The notes under the pieces: generated by a model | What the model saw: the letters and a program-made list of their open reading frames with translations, nothing else | Database searches by the model: none | What the model was told of the DNA's origin: nothing | From: Thermoplasmata archaeon | Lineage (GTDB): Archaea; Thermoplasmatota; Thermoplasmata; Lutacidiplasmatales; UBA184 | Length of the DNA: 5,402 nt | Reading direction: 5' to 3' | Assembly: GCA_030037035.1 (NCBI GenBank) | Contig: JASHSA010000096.1 | Coordinates: 1 to 5,402 of the forward strand | In this document: piece by piece, positions 5,002 to 5,402 of the stretch | Position numbering within the stretch: the first letter of the stretch is position 1 | How the letters are laid out: each line of letters starts with the position of its first letter | Translations under genes and position numbers: made by a program

Positions 5002-5402
5002 ATGAGGCCGCACGGAGTCGCCAACCTAGCGGGACGTTCGGGACCGTTTTCTGCATCTGTCGGAAGTTTCGCGGCAGTCGTCGTGACCGTTTTGGTCGTG
5101 GCGTTGACGATGGCAGGGTACGCCTCCGCAACGTCCAGCCCCCTTGCACGGTCGGTTCACCTTGTCGGGAACCGGATCGGCGTACCGGCGACCCTGGCGA
5201 GTCCGAGCGCCGCGGTCGGCGGGGTATTCGGGTCGTCGGTGGCGATCAGCGGCACGACGGTCGTGGTCGGGGCACCGGAGGAGAACGGTTCCGGCGTGTT
5301 GGAGGCGGGGCACGCCTACGCCATCAGCACCAAGACGGGACTCGTGACCGAGCTGACGAGCCCGAACGCCGAGACGGACGGATTCTTCGGGTTCTCCGTC
5401 GC
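5002..5402 (+). CDS. FG-GAP repeat (beta-propeller) surface or secreted protein, 3' end outside window
   Basis: The frame is open from ATG 5002 to the window end, giving 133 visible residues. A short N-terminus with R2 and R12 precedes a hydrophobic helix at about 22-41 and then ASATSS (41-46), which reads as a signal peptide or membrane anchor. The first FG-GAP blade covers about residues 65-109, with the landmarks GGVFGSSVAISG (73-84), TVVVGAPEE (86-94), and AGHAYAI (102-108). A second begins at TSPNAETDGFFGFSV (119-133) and continues past the edge. FG-GAP repeats build integrin-like propellers that often bind calcium and serve in adhesion or display outside the cell. ATG 5002 is preferred over in-frame ATG 5110, which would remove the signal region, and because the TATA-like box is well placed for it. 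Codons here (ttt, tct, agt, gga, cta) are less G/C-biased than in the upstream genes, as may happen in recently acquired or fast-evolving surface proteins. Confidence 0.8.
   Translation, partial: MRPHGVANLAGRSGPFSASVGSFAAVVVTVLVVALTMAGYASATSSPLARSVHLVGNRIGVPATLASPSAAVGGVFGSSVAISGTTVVVGAPEENGSGVLEAGHAYAISTKTGLVTELTSPNAETDGFFGFSV

Noticed and set aside
4684..5024. Two minus-strand frames (109 and 65 codons) across the intergenic region
   Set aside because: Both start inside or at the edge of the FG-GAP gene and show Arg/Pro/Ala-rich composition without motif. The TATA-like box and the hairpins explain the region better.

Overview
The window is GC-rich DNA of about 70% G+C with strong G/C preference at third codon positions. 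It carries five protein-coding regions, all on the + strand, and no RNA gene, mobile element or CRISPR array that I can support. The best guess at the source is a high-GC archaeon, perhaps a soil or sediment Thermoplasmatota lineage. Reasons are an AT-rich, TATA-like box about 30 bases before a start codon with no Shine-Dalgarno (a leaderless-type promoter), GTG starts, an archaeal-looking 3-hydroxyacyl-CoA dehydrogenase with a long helical insertion, and an FG-GAP repeat surface protein. A high-GC bacterium is not excluded.

Layout: (1) 1-369 is the 3' end of an unrecognised membrane protein cut by the window edge. (2) 394-1404 is a polytopic membrane protein of 336 residues. (3) 1445-3610 is a 721-residue membrane protein. 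Its first ~290 residues are collinear with the preceding gene product, and its C-terminus carries NapH/CcoG-like cysteine clusters plus a ferredoxin-like domain. (4) 3737-4702 is a 3-hydroxyacyl-CoA (3-hydroxybutyryl-CoA) dehydrogenase with its own probable promoter. (5) 5002 to the window end is the start of a secreted or anchored FG-GAP beta-propeller protein behind a TATA-like box.

Genes 1 to 3 are closely spaced (24 and 40 bases) and probably form one transcription unit. The tandem membrane paralogues (2 and 3) are the most unusual content. They look like a membrane electron-transfer module in which one partner has a cytoplasmic iron-sulfur domain and the other lacks it. The large protein contains a repeated membrane module with glutamate-methionine pairs inside hydrophobic helices. 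I do not recognise the system by name. The dehydrogenase is soluble and belongs to beta-oxidation or hydroxyacyl-CoA metabolism; nothing in the sequence links it functionally to the membrane proteins. Hairpins with three-base loops sit at or near the ends of genes 2, 3 and 4, without T-tracts.
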